A stretch of 64,000 bases of DNA. Origin: an uncultured bacterium. Lineage in GTDB: Bacteria > Planctomycetota > Phycisphaerae > Phycisphaerales > UBA1924. Positions within the stretch are counted from its first letter, which is position 1. The number at the start of each line of letters is the position of its first letter. This document shows, piece after piece, positions 27,111 through 35,651 of this stretch. A program made the position numbers and the translations under genes. The DNA is taken from positions 62,001 to 126,000 of the forward strand of contig CAILKP010000069.1 in the NCBI GenBank assembly GCA_903834785.1, in the 5' to 3' direction. Below the pieces are notes generated by a model. It saw nothing but the letters and a program-made list of their open reading frames with translations. It did no database searches and had not been told where the DNA came from.

Positions 27111-27590
27111 TCAGAGCACTTCAGACTCGATGCTTGCCTTCTCGCCCTTGAGCTTCTTCTCGACGTACTTCTTGATCCACGTCTCAAAGCTCTTGCCCAA
27201 GGCCGTATCGCGGCCGAAGGCCACCGACTTGATCTGTGCGTACGCCACCGTGATCCGCTGCTCACCCTCGGCCGGCAGCATTCGAACCGCCGCCACGGCC
27301 AGGTGGGCCTCAGCAGCCGTGCCCGCCATCAGCTTCGTGCGGTCAAAGACATAGCCGGTCACGGTCTTGCCGTCAGCCAGCGTCAGCGTCACATCACCCC
27401 GGAAGTCAAAGGCTTTCTCCAGCACATCCAGCTTCGTCGCTGCATCCGCCGCGGCCAGATCCACGCTCACGTTCTGCAGCGTCTCGCGCGTCGTCAGCAG
27501 GGCCGAGACATCCGGAATCGCGACAGACTTGGACACACCGGCAGCTGGGGCGGCGGAGAGGGTGTGGTCGACGTTGGTAGAAGCGGTCAT
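27111..27590 (-). CDS. Conserved-looking hypothetical protein
   Basis: A 159-aa soluble protein, not recognised. The start is ATG 27590. A TATACT -10-like hexamer (27604-27599) ends only eight bases before the ATG and no Shine-Dalgarno is seen, so the transcript could be nearly leaderless. The second half has a beta-rich pattern (DVTLTLADGKTVTGYVFDR, then VAYAQIKSVAFGRDTALGKSFETWIKKY) and a charged Lys/Glu C-terminus. It is divergent from mrp. Confidence 0.65.
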   Translation of the reverse strand: MTASTNVDHTLSAAPAAGVSKSVAIPDVSALLTTRETLQNVSVDLAAADAATKLDVLEKAFDFRGDVTLTLADGKTVTGYVFDRTKLMAGTAAEAHLAVAAVRMLPAEGEQRITVAYAQIKSVAFGRDTALGKSFETWIKKYVEKKLKGEKASIESEVL

Positions 27591-27788
27591 TGGAGGCAAG
27601 TATAGATAAGCCCGCCGCGGCACACCCCTTTCCACCCCTGGGCCGGATGCCCCGTTGTACACCGGCTGAACCAAAGTGGGCCGCCGCGGCTGCCTTACGT
27701 ATCCTGTCGGTCCCGATTCTCCCGCTGCCCGGCCCGGCATCCCCCGCCCGAGCACCAGAAACACGATTCGCCCAGGATTTACCCTACC

Positions 27789-29015
27789 ATGGCCCTTACC
27801 CGGACCGCCCTGCTCGCCGCCCTGAATGATGTGAATCACCCCGCCCTTGGCAAGGGTCTGGCCGATGCCGAGGCCGTGCTCAAGGCGGCGTACTGCGACG
27901 GCATCGCCGCGGTCCATCTTGCGGGCGCGGGCCTAAGCCCGGCCGATCGCGGCACACTGGCCGCCCAGGCCAAGGCTGCCGTTACCGCAGTCGCACAGCG
28001 TGCCGGTGAGACCATCACCCAGTTGAACATCGAGTGGATGGAGGCCGCACCCGGGAGCAAGACCGCCGAATCCGCCGCTGCGGCACCCCGCACAGTCTCA
28101 CTTGCTGGCGGGGCACCGGCCGCGGGCAACTCCGGTCCGGCCACCCAGGCCAACCCTCGTCCGGCCGGCGCAGCACAGGCCGCCGCACTGGCACTGCCCA
28201 ACATCAAGCACATCATCGCCGTGGGCGCCGGCAAGGGCGGCGTCGGAAAGAGCACCGTCGCGGTCAATCTGGCCGTTGGCCTTGCCCTCCGCGGCCACGC
28301 CGTCGGCATCCTTGATGGCGACATCTACGGCCCGAGCCTGCCGACGATGATGGGCCTTGGCGGGCTGCAGGCCAACTTGCTGGGCAACATGCTCCAGCCG
28401 TTCTTCGTCCACAACGTCAAGGCCATGACCATCGGCAAGCTCGTCGATCCCGAGAAGCCGCTCATCTGGCGCGGCCCGATGGCCCACGGCGCGTTCAAGC
28501 AGCTCGTTGACCAGACCGAGTGGGGCGAACTGGACTACCTCATCATCGACCTGCCCCCGGGCACGGGCGATGTGGCGCTGACCATGTCGCAGTTGCTCAA
28601 GCTCACCGGTGCTGTCGTGGTCTGCACCCCGCAGCAGGTCGCTCAGGACGATGCCATCCGCGCCTTGCGAATGTTCCAGCAACTGCAGATCGAGGTGCTG
28701 GGCGTCGTGGAGAACATGAGCTATTTCGTCGCCGACGACATCCCCGCCTCCCAAGGCGGGCCGCGCGAATATGACATCTTCGGCCGCGGCGGGGCCCAGC
28801 AGATGGCCCAGCGCACCGGCGTGCCCTTCCTGGGCTCGGTTCCCATCACCATCAACCTCCGCAAGAACAGCGACGACGGCAACCCCAGCGCCAACTTCCA
28901 AGGCAAGACCAAGCTCTCCGAATCGCTCGACCGCCTCGTGCAGAATCTTGAGGGCCAGGTCGCCCTGGCAAGCTTCAAACTCGGTCAGAGCAAGCCCACG
29001 CTGACGATTTCCTGA
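27789..29015 (+). CDS. mrp: Mrp/ApbC-type P-loop Fe-S carrier ATPase lacking CxxC
   Basis: A 408-aa protein. Residues 1-85 are a DUF59/MIP18-like N-terminal domain, followed by an Ala/Pro-rich linker and a MinD/Mrp-type ATPase with a deviant Walker A (GKGGVGKST, 148-156), the DGDIYGPSLPTMMG segment and the LIIDLPPGTGDV Walker B region. These identify an Mrp/ApbC/Nbp35-type Fe-S carrier. Unusually, the segment after ENMSYFV, where the family has CxxC to bind the bridging cluster, reads ADDIPASQGGPREYD and contains no Cys. It could work as an ATPase without classic cluster binding. It starts at ATG 27789. Confidence 0.9.
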   Translation: MALTRTALLAALNDVNHPALGKGLADAEAVLKAAYCDGIAAVHLAGAGLSPADRGTLAAQAKAAVTAVAQRAGETITQLNIEWMEAAPGSKTAESAAAAPRTVSLAGGAPAAGNSGPATQANPRPAGAAQAAALALPNIKHIIAVGAGKGGVGKSTVAVNLAVGLALRGHAVGILDGDIYGPSLPTMMGLGGLQANLLGNMLQPFFVHNVKAMTIGKLVDPEKPLIWRGPMAHGAFKQLVDQTEWGELDYLIIDLPPGTGDVALTMSQLLKLTGAVVVCTPQQVAQDDAIRALRMFQQLQIEVLGVVENMSYFVADDIPASQGGPREYDIFGRGGAQQMAQRTGVPFLGSVPITINLRKNSDDGNPSANFQGKTKLSESLDRLVQNLEGQVALASFKLGQSKPTLTIS

Positions 29016-29031
29016 GCCACCCGCAAAAACA

Positions 29032-29061
29032 CAACCGTCCCGGTGGGCGCCGGGACGGTTG
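29032..29061 (+). terminator. Terminator-like hairpin after mrp
   Basis: A perfect 12-bp stem (CAACCGTCCCGG / CCGGGACGGTTG) with a 6-base loop, 16 bases after the mrp stop. No strong U-tract follows. Confidence 0.65.
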
Positions 29062-29302
29062 CGTCTCTGGAGAGAGGGAGGAGCCAAAGGAATTGACGCG
29101 CCGGCAACGCTGGCGCAGAGAAATCTCAGCCGCATTCCGAGGCGACGGACCAATCTACGTACAAACGAACCACTCAAACCGCACACCTGTGGCCGCACAC
29201 CGGGGCCTCAACCTTGGGGGACCCGTTGTCCCGCCTTCGTTCGTCCGATACGCCGCGGCGACGGGGCTGGTTCCGTGGTTCTGGAAGAGCGTTCAAAAAT
29301 CT

Positions 29303-29437
29303 TCACGCAAACTGCTGGCCACACTGCGGACACGCGCTGCCCGGCACAAGCCCGCCGATGAGTGCCAACACGACGCTGCCAACGAACGCCCACCGCCAGT
29401 AGAGCAGGAGAAGCACTCCGGCTTGCCAACGCGTCAA
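29303..29437 (-). CDS. Small membrane protein with CPxCG end, coupled to upstream gene
   Basis: A 44-codon frame starting at TTG 29437, whose last two bases are shared with the TGA stop of the upstream gene (TTGA overlap). It encodes one hydrophobic helix (YWRWAFVGSVVLALIGGL, residues 13-30) followed by a CPQCG half zinc ribbon and a short tail. The upstream protein also has membrane segments and a CPxCxxP...CPECG ribbon. So this is either a coupled mini-gene or a C-terminal continuation split off by a frameshift. Small size makes the call tentative. Confidence 0.5.
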   Translation of the reverse strand: MTRWQAGVLLLLYWRWAFVGSVVLALIGGLVPGSACPQCGQQFA

Positions 29438-30201
29438 GGCACGCTGCTACGTGGTTCAGACTCGCTGGATGTCGACACCATCGTTCCACACTCCGGGCAG
29501 GGTGCTCCGGGCGGCAGACCTTCCAACGGGTAACGGCACTTGGGACACCGCCCGGCGGTGAGGCGCCGGCGGAACGCTTGCCAGGCACGCATGACGACCA
29601 CACCGGCCAGCCCCCACAGCCCGCCGTGCACCAGCGTGCAGACCAGCAGGCCTGACCACACGGGACTGATCGGTAGCACGACGAGGCTGCTGAAGAAGTA
29701 CGGGCTTCGTGGCTGGGCACCGGTCACCTCCAGCATGCCTGTGGCGGATTTACTGCCGTCGGGCTGAACGTTGGACATCCACAGCAAACACAGCATCGGC
29801 CAGCCCGCCGCCTGGCCTGCGTGCATCTTCCACCCGTAGACGCCGGAGGAAGCACCCTGCCGCGGCCACGCGGCACCGGGTGCCAACTCCGGAGCCACAA
29901 CCTCCCGCGGCCAGGGCCAGGTGTCAAACGCAGAAGGTTTCACCCCGTACTCCGGCCCGCCACGCCGCCGAGACCAGTACACGACGGTGTAGTCGCACAC
30001 CGCCAGCGCGGTGGTGCGGCGGAACTCAATCTCCTGAACGCCTGAGTTCACGCCAGGCGGGGCATGCAGGAAGCAGGTTGTCGTCGGCGCACCGGACAGA
30101 TCCGACCACCACACCGCGGCCCACGCCGTCAGCACCGATGAAGTCGCCCCCGCTCCCAGCAGCAGCAGACCGACCGTGATGGCGCGACGCCGGAGGGGCA
30201 T
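29434..30201 (-). CDS. Membrane protein with C-terminal zinc ribbon
   Basis: A 255-aa protein of no recognised family; ATG 30201 is taken (in-frame GTG 30210 is possible). An N-terminal membrane helix (about 9-32), an extracytoplasmic domain of about 130 residues, a second hydrophobic stretch (about 175-210; SLVVLPISPVWSGLLVCTLV), then a cytoplasmic zinc ribbon CPKCRYPLEGLPPGAPCPECG near the end. Similar two-helix plus CPxCGYxLxGL ribbon proteins are common in planctomycetes. Its stop overlaps the next start (TTGA). Confidence 0.65.
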   Translation of the reverse strand: MPLRRRAITVGLLLLGAGATSSVLTAWAAVWWSDLSGAPTTTCFLHAPPGVNSGVQEIEFRRTTALAVCDYTVVYWSRRRGGPEYGVKPSAFDTWPWPREVVAPELAPGAAWPRQGASSGVYGWKMHAGQAAGWPMLCLLWMSNVQPDGSKSATGMLEVTGAQPRSPYFFSSLVVLPISPVWSGLLVCTLVHGGLWGLAGVVVMRAWQAFRRRLTAGRCPKCRYPLEGLPPGAPCPECGTMVSTSSESEPRSSVP

Positions 30202-30287
30202 ACTGGGCACATCGCCGAGATGCCTGCGCGCCGCGGATCCGTCAGGAACCCGCCCGGGAGCGCACAGCCCGACGAAGACCCGGGAGG

Positions 30288-32927
30288 TTATCGCTTCTGG
30301 TCATCATCGTCATGCGCTTTGGCCGGAGCAAAGACGAACGCGGCCCGCACCGGCGGCGGCATGGGCACATCGGCACCCTTGACCGCATGCCAGACGATGC
30401 GGCTGAGCAGGATGTCATCAACCTCGTCGGCCTCAGCCAGGTCCAGCGTCTCGGAGATGTCCGCGCCCCAGGACAGCCGCGTGTTCTTCTCCGTCAGATC
30501 GACCTGTGCCGGCCTGGCCTTGTACGCCGTCAGGTCCGCAGTCGGGCGGAAGCTGTGATACATCGGCAGTGCCGCGGCATCAAACTGGCTCAGCGGCTCA
30601 AAGCCCAGAATCAGCCCCATGGTGCGGATCATGCTGGTCGTGGAGTACATCGATGAATCAACGCCGCGCCCGCGGGTGTAGGGGCTGATGCACAGGGCCA
30701 CGGCGCGGTGGGCATCAACATGGTCCGGGCCGTTCTGGGCATCGTCCTCGATGACAAACACCGCCGTCGATGCCCAGAACTTTGACTTGCTGAGCGCTTC
30801 GATGATCATGCCCAGCGCCAGGTCGTTGTCGGCCACCATCGCCCGCGGCGTGCCCTTGCCCACCCGGGTCGCGGCGGTGTGGTCGTTGCCGATGCGGAGC
30901 GTGGTAAACCGCGGCATCTGCCCGGCGGCCTCAAACTCCGCCAGGCGGGTGATGAAACGTTCGGCACGCTTTACATCCGGGTAGTCCAGGTCGTAGCCCC
31001 GGTACCCGGGGTCAAAGTGCCCTTCCAGCGTTGGCGTCTGCGCGGTACCCGGGTCCTGCGGCGTCTTGCCGTTCTTGATCCACTCGCCAAAGCTGTAGTA
31101 GCTGATGCCCGCTTCCTTGCAGCGGTCCCAGATGTACTTGTTCTGGGGAACGGCGATGGCGTGCGTGCCCTCACTCGGATACGCCAGCTTGGTGTGCTCG
31201 GGCTTGCTGGGCCGGTAGTTCAGCGGCCAGGTCTTCTCGACGAAGTCAGAGGCGTACGCGCCCATCGTCCACTCGTGGCCGTCGGCACTGACCTCCGCCT
31301 CGACGTAGAAGTTGTCCAGCAGCACGAACTCGCGGGCCAGTGCGTGGTGGTTGGGCGTCACCTTCTCGCCAAACAGGCACAGGGATGGGTCGCCCTTGCC
31401 CTCGGGCATGTCGCCAAAGACCTGGTCGTACGTGCGGTTTTCCTTGATGATGTAGATGCAGTGCTTGATCGGGCTGGCCTCGCCCACCTTCACAGGGACC
31501 GGGTTGCCCGCCTCGCGCGGGCGGGCCACCACGGCCGCATCCTTCTGCAGCGGGCTGCACAGATACGCCTCAGCGGTGTACTTTGTCAGCACGTCGGGCT
31601 TCAGCGGCTTGATCGTTCCCATCGCACCGCGGAAGAGCCCGCCGATGTACTCGCGCGTGGTGCGCGGCCCGGCCTGCTCGGGGTTCGGCCCGTTGCGGTT
31701 GGGCTTGCTGCTCATGCCCTTGCCCGCGGTATAGAAGATCGTTCCGTCGGCTCGGGTGCGCACGCTGGTGGTGTACCAGCCCGCAGGGATGAACCCCATG
31801 CTGCGGCTCTTTCCCGGTTCGGAAACGTTGAACACCGCGATGTTGTTGTTGTCGGCGTTGGCGACCAGCAACACCGAACCATCGGCCGAGAGCGCCAGAC
31901 TGTTGGGCGTGCTGCCCGGAGGGGCCGAGGGGTACAGCGAGGTGGTGATGAGCTCACGCGTCGTACCGGTGACTGTATCAATCGCCGCGGCCTGATTGGT
32001 GTTGGCACAGGCCACGTACAGCGTGCCACCATCAGGAGAGAGCGCCATCTCTGTGGGGTGCGCGGGTGTGGTCCAGGTGGCCTCGGTCGCCAGTGTGGTG
32101 GCGTTCAGCACAGCCACGGCCGAACCGCCCCACAGCGAGACGAACAGCCGCTTGCCATCTGCCGTCGGCAGTACCGCGTACGGATAGCTGTCCGCCGGGA
32201 GGTTGGCCAGACGCACCTTGGTCGGATCGGCCAGTTCGACTGCGGCAACCTTGGCCCCCCACGGCCCGCAGACGTACAGCGTTGCATCATCAGTACTGGT
32301 GGCCAGGCCCGAGACGACGAACCGCTCCTTGGATGGAACAACCTGGATCGGCTTTGCATCAGAAAGCAGACCACCGGAGAAACGGAAGGTGTGCACGCTC
32401 TCGGTCTCGCCACCACTGGCGAAAACACGGTCGCCCGAGCGGCTGAAGGCGATGCCGTAGAAGCCTTGCGGGATGGGCACGCGGCAGACGACCTCACCCC
32501 GCTTGTCGGTGCGCACGATCACCACCTCATGGGTGCCCCAGCCGGCGTGCAGAATCGCCGCGAAGGGCTCGGTCGGGTGCAGGGCCATGTTCACCGGGAA
32601 GTCGCCGAGCTCGATGAGATCGCCGGCGGGCCGGAGCGACCACTGGTTGGGCAGCAGCACCGAGCCGCCACGCTGCACGCCGGGCAGGCGTCGCAAGCCG
32701 GGGATGGGCCCGTCGGCCAGTTCGGTGTTGGGCTCGATGCCGCGATCGGTGGCAGCATCGATGCGCTCGGGGCGGTCCTTGGTCTGGTCGGCCGGAGGGG
32801 TTGAAGTGCCAGGAGCGGCCTGGGCGGGAGCGGCTGCCGGGGCAGCCGGCTGCTCGGCCGTGGCCAGAGTCGCCGAGCCGGCGAGCAGGAACAAAACCAA
32901 GGCAGCGTTGCGCACGGCGGGCTCCAT
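30288..32927 (-). CDS. YncE-type beta-propeller fused to phosphoesterase
   Basis: An 879-aa exported protein. The start is ATG 32927 (TTG 32945 upstream is less likely), followed by a signal peptide ending TLATAE. Residues about 60-430 form a seven-bladed-propeller-like region with repeats such as MALSPDGGTLYVACANTNQAAAIDT. The C-terminal half (about 480-870) matches the phosphoesterase/acid phosphatase family: IIKENRTYDQVFGDMPEG near the start of the domain, NHHALAREFVLLDNFYVEAEVSADGH, then FVIEDDAQNGPDHVDAHRA and ISPYTRG. This is the known 'bifunctional YncE/alkaline phosphatase' layout. The substrate is unknown, perhaps a phosphoester or phospholipid. Confidence 0.88.
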   Translation of the reverse strand: MEPAVRNAALVLFLLAGSATLATAEQPAAPAAAPAQAAPGTSTPPADQTKDRPERIDAATDRGIEPNTELADGPIPGLRRLPGVQRGGSVLLPNQWSLRPAGDLIELGDFPVNMALHPTEPFAAILHAGWGTHEVVIVRTDKRGEVVCRVPIPQGFYGIAFSRSGDRVFASGGETESVHTFRFSGGLLSDAKPIQVVPSKERFVVSGLATSTDDATLYVCGPWGAKVAAVELADPTKVRLANLPADSYPYAVLPTADGKRLFVSLWGGSAVAVLNATTLATEATWTTPAHPTEMALSPDGGTLYVACANTNQAAAIDTVTGTTRELITTSLYPSAPPGSTPNSLALSADGSVLLVANADNNNIAVFNVSEPGKSRSMGFIPAGWYTTSVRTRADGTIFYTAGKGMSSKPNRNGPNPEQAGPRTTREYIGGLFRGAMGTIKPLKPDVLTKYTAEAYLCSPLQKDAAVVARPREAGNPVPVKVGEASPIKHCIYIIKENRTYDQVFGDMPEGKGDPSLCLFGEKVTPNHHALAREFVLLDNFYVEAEVSADGHEWTMGAYASDFVEKTWPLNYRPSKPEHTKLAYPSEGTHAIAVPQNKYIWDRCKEAGISYYSFGEWIKNGKTPQDPGTAQTPTLEGHFDPGYRGYDLDYPDVKRAERFITRLAEFEAAGQMPRFTTLRIGNDHTAATRVGKGTPRAMVADNDLALGMIIEALSKSKFWASTAVFVIEDDAQNGPDHVDAHRAVALCISPYTRGRGVDSSMYSTTSMIRTMGLILGFEPLSQFDAAALPMYHSFRPTADLTAYKARPAQVDLTEKNTRLSWGADISETLDLAEADEVDDILLSRIVWHAVKGADVPMPPPVRAAFVFAPAKAHDDDDQKR

Positions 32928-33109
32928 GAGGAAGGAAGAGTTCAAAGCAGCGGAGCAAACATGGTACCGCCAACCGCTCTCGCATCCGGTCCGCCGGGAG
33001 TCTGGCTCTGTGAGGACTTGGCCAAGACTGATCGCCCCTCCACCCCTCCGCCCCTCCGGCAGACACCTGAACCCGGGACATCGGCTCCGAAGCGCTGATA
33101 CCCTCCGAC

Positions 33110-33697
33110 ATGGCCCTTACCCGCTCTGGTCGCCTCTTCCGCACCACGTGCTCACTCCTCGCCGCCGCCGCGGCATTCACCGCCGCAGGGTGCGCCGGCA
33201 CCGCCGCCGATGAACCCCAGGGTCTGGCCTCCGCCGGGAGCGTGACATCCGACCGCTACGCCGCGGCGTTTGATGTCGCCCGCGATGTGCTCCGCGACAA
33301 TCGGTTCCAGCTCGACCGCGTCGATGCCGCGGCGGGCGTCATCACCACCCAGCGCTCCAACGGTGCCCGAGACGCGGTGGATGTGCTCCAGCGTCGCCAG
33401 CGCTACGCCATCGTCAGCTTCGCACCGGCAGGTTCACCTGCCGGCACCGCTGCCCCGGCCGATGCCGACCTTCGCGACGGCTCCGCGCCGCTGGACGTGA
33501 CCGTCAAGGTCATCATCGAGCGCATCGAGGTTCCCGGCTGGCGCCTGCCGGGATCCAGTATTCGTCTGAGCACCCGCGCAACGGATCCGGACAAGGTCAA
33601 GGCTGAGCTCGAGCCGCTCTACGCGGTGCCGGTGGGCGAAGATGCCGATCTGGCCGCCGAACTGGCCGGGCAGATCCGCCAGAAGCTCGGTCGCTGA
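33110..33697 (+). CDS. Putative lipoprotein
   Basis: A 195-aa protein with a lipoprotein signal: an Arg-containing N-terminus, an Ala-rich core and the lipobox TAAGC (C28). The mature part (about 45-190) is alpha/beta, beginning YAAAFDVARDVLRDNRFQLDRVDAAAGVITTQ, which resembles small planctomycete lipoproteins with no assigned role. It starts at ATG 33110. Confidence 0.7.
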   Translation: MALTRSGRLFRTTCSLLAAAAAFTAAGCAGTAADEPQGLASAGSVTSDRYAAAFDVARDVLRDNRFQLDRVDAAAGVITTQRSNGARDAVDVLQRRQRYAIVSFAPAGSPAGTAAPADADLRDGSAPLDVTVKVIIERIEVPGWRLPGSSIRLSTRATDPDKVKAELEPLYAVPVGEDADLAAELAGQIRQKLGR

Positions 33698-33758
33698 GCA
33701 AGTTCCTGGCACTCGCCCCTAGCAAGCAGTGCCGCGGCCCATCATCTAAACATATGAA

Positions 33759-33789
33759 CACGCCCCCGGGAGTCAGTCCCGGGGGCGTG
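33759..33789. terminator. Bidirectional terminator hairpin
   Basis: CACGCCCCCGGG and CCCGGGGGCGTG form a perfect 12-bp stem with a 7-base loop between convergent genes. T-rich sequence follows on both strands. Confidence 0.85.
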
Positions 33790-33822
33790 CTTGTTTGTGC
33801 AGGTTGTCGCCGCAGGGCGGGC

Positions 33823-34707
33823 TTACTTCCCGCCGACGGTGCCCGGCACCGGGTGGTCGTGGCCGGCACCGAGGTGACCAAGGGCCTTGGCCACCAGTTC
33901 GCCGCGGCTCTTGGCGTTGAGTTTGCGGTGCAGAGCCTTGACGTGATCGTGCACGGTGTACATGGAGCGGTCGAGTTCCTCGGCAATCTGCGGCACCTTC
34001 ATGCCGGCGACCAGCCGCCAGAGCACGGCCTGCTCGCGCGGCGTCAGAGACGCGTGCACGTTGACCGGCTCCTTGCCAAATGCGCCATAGAGCTTCTGGG
34101 CCAGCATCGGCAGGCAGGCGGCCAGGGCGGCCTGCTCGCGTGAGTTGTCGCGGAAGCTCGGATCCGACGACCCGACTTCCAGCACAAGCCAGCGGCCGGG
34201 CTTGGTTCCAGGAATGGCGCACGCCGCGACGATCACATCAACCGGTGAGAACCGCGACCAGCGGCGGAACATCGGTCCCGGGTTGCCGGCACCGAGCAAC
34301 CCCTGCGGCGAGGCGCTGGCCAGATGCCACAGGCCCTCCTGCAGCGCCCCGATCGACCAGCCGATCCAGTCGCCCTTGTTGAGACTGTCCCGCAGCATCA
34401 CCAGGTTCGGGTCCGTCGGTGACTCACTGTGCGCTACCGCCGGCGAGGCATCCCGCAGCCGGTCGATGGCGCTGAACACGTCGGCAGCCGAAGGAGCAGC
34501 ATGCGTGGAGGAAGACGCACCGGCCGTCTCGACTTCCAGCACAAACCCTCGGGTATCCAGCGTCACGAGCGACACGAACGCCACCGCCGGGTGATGCAGT
34601 CGGCACATCGCCGCCGCGGCACGATCGCACCAGTCAATCGTGGCCACGCCGGGCAGCTTGCAGACGCTGTCCATGACCCGCGATGTCAGCATTGCGGCAA
34701 TTTTCAT
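33823..34707 (-). CDS. LuxR-family HTH transcriptional regulator
   Basis: A 294-aa protein. The C-terminal 65 residues form a LuxR/GerE HTH (LTPREQAVLWRLVAGMKVPQIAEEL, then MYTVHDHVKALHRKLNAKSRGELV). The N-terminal 200 residues have a GAF-like flavour (VAFVSLVTLDTRGFVLEVE) but no receiver domain and no classic autoinducer-binding signature. It probably senses a small molecule or a partner protein directly. The regulon is unknown. It starts at ATG 34707. Confidence 0.82.
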   Translation of the reverse strand: MKIAAMLTSRVMDSVCKLPGVATIDWCDRAAAAMCRLHHPAVAFVSLVTLDTRGFVLEVETAGASSSTHAAPSAADVFSAIDRLRDASPAVAHSESPTDPNLVMLRDSLNKGDWIGWSIGALQEGLWHLASASPQGLLGAGNPGPMFRRWSRFSPVDVIVAACAIPGTKPGRWLVLEVGSSDPSFRDNSREQAALAACLPMLAQKLYGAFGKEPVNVHASLTPREQAVLWRLVAGMKVPQIAEELDRSMYTVHDHVKALHRKLNAKSRGELVAKALGHLGAGHDHPVPGTVGGK

Positions 34708-34962
34708 GACTGCACCCCCGTCTTTCGGGAAGCGATCTCAGAACACCGGGTTGTTTTTTCTCGCGACAGCATGGCTCTAGATTCCTGCCTGCATGATGAA
34801 GAACGTGAAGCCGCCGGACCCACCCTTGCCCCCCAAACCGTGGGGGAGCCAGCGAATCAGACGTTTGATTCTACCCCGCGAGTCAGGGAAAGTGGACTAG
34901 CAGGTCCATTTGTGTGTTGACTTTTTTTCGCACCAGCAGCGGTCCTGTTAGTACCATGATGT

Positions 34963-35637
34963 ATGACGGTGCGAAATACGAATTCCCCCCTGATTTTGGT
35001 GGTTCTGGCTGCTGCGGGCTTCCCGCTCCAGGCCTCGGCGATGACCGCCCGCCCGCCGCGGGAACTCACCGGGTTGTTCGGCGCCCATCACCGGGAGCAC
35101 CACGAGACTTCACAGCAGCCAACGGCCCCCACAAAGCCCGCCGCGACCGCTCCGGCCAAGCCCAAGGCCAACGAGCCTGCGTCATTTGAAGACTTCGGCT
35201 TTGAGCCGTCGAGCACGCCGCCAGCCAAGCCGGGCGAGAGCACGCCGAAGCCGTCCGCGGGCAATACTACCAAACAGGCGGATCCCACCGGTGCCAAGGC
35301 CAAGGTCACGCCTCCCGCCGCCAACGGAACTCTCGCCAGTTTGTCACCCCGGCCCGAACCGCTGCCCGCGCTGCGACCACTGCAACTGGCAGCCAAGTCC
35401 GTCGATAGCAAGCCCGGCACTGCTCCGGTGAGTACACCGCGCCGGCAGATTGTCGATGGTGCATTCATGCCCGGCAAGCCGGTGACGGTCGAGCCCGCAG
35501 CCAAGCCGCGCGGTGGTGAGACCATTCCCGACGAAAAGACGGCACCCAAGCCCGCACCGAAGGCCGAGCCGAAGACTGCACCAAAGAGCGGATCGACTCC
35601 GACCACTCCTGCAGCACCGGCCAAGCCGTCAAACTAA
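34963..35637 (+). CDS. Exported Pro/Ala/Lys-rich low-complexity protein
   Basis: A 224-aa protein with a signal peptide (residues about 1-26; LILVVLAAAGFPLQASA) and a mature chain dominated by Pro, Ala, Lys and Thr (for example PAPKAEPKTAPKSGSTP). No domain is recognised. Such chains often act as wall-spanning or disordered linkers. The frame is open with a plausible ATG, but low complexity makes the call moderate. Confidence 0.55.
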   Translation: MTVRNTNSPLILVVLAAAGFPLQASAMTARPPRELTGLFGAHHREHHETSQQPTAPTKPAATAPAKPKANEPASFEDFGFEPSSTPPAKPGESTPKPSAGNTTKQADPTGAKAKVTPPAANGTLASLSPRPEPLPALRPLQLAAKSVDSKPGTAPVSTPRRQIVDGAFMPGKPVTVEPAAKPRGGETIPDEKTAPKPAPKAEPKTAPKSGSTPTTPAAPAKPSN

Positions 35638-35651
35638 ATCATCCCATCGCC

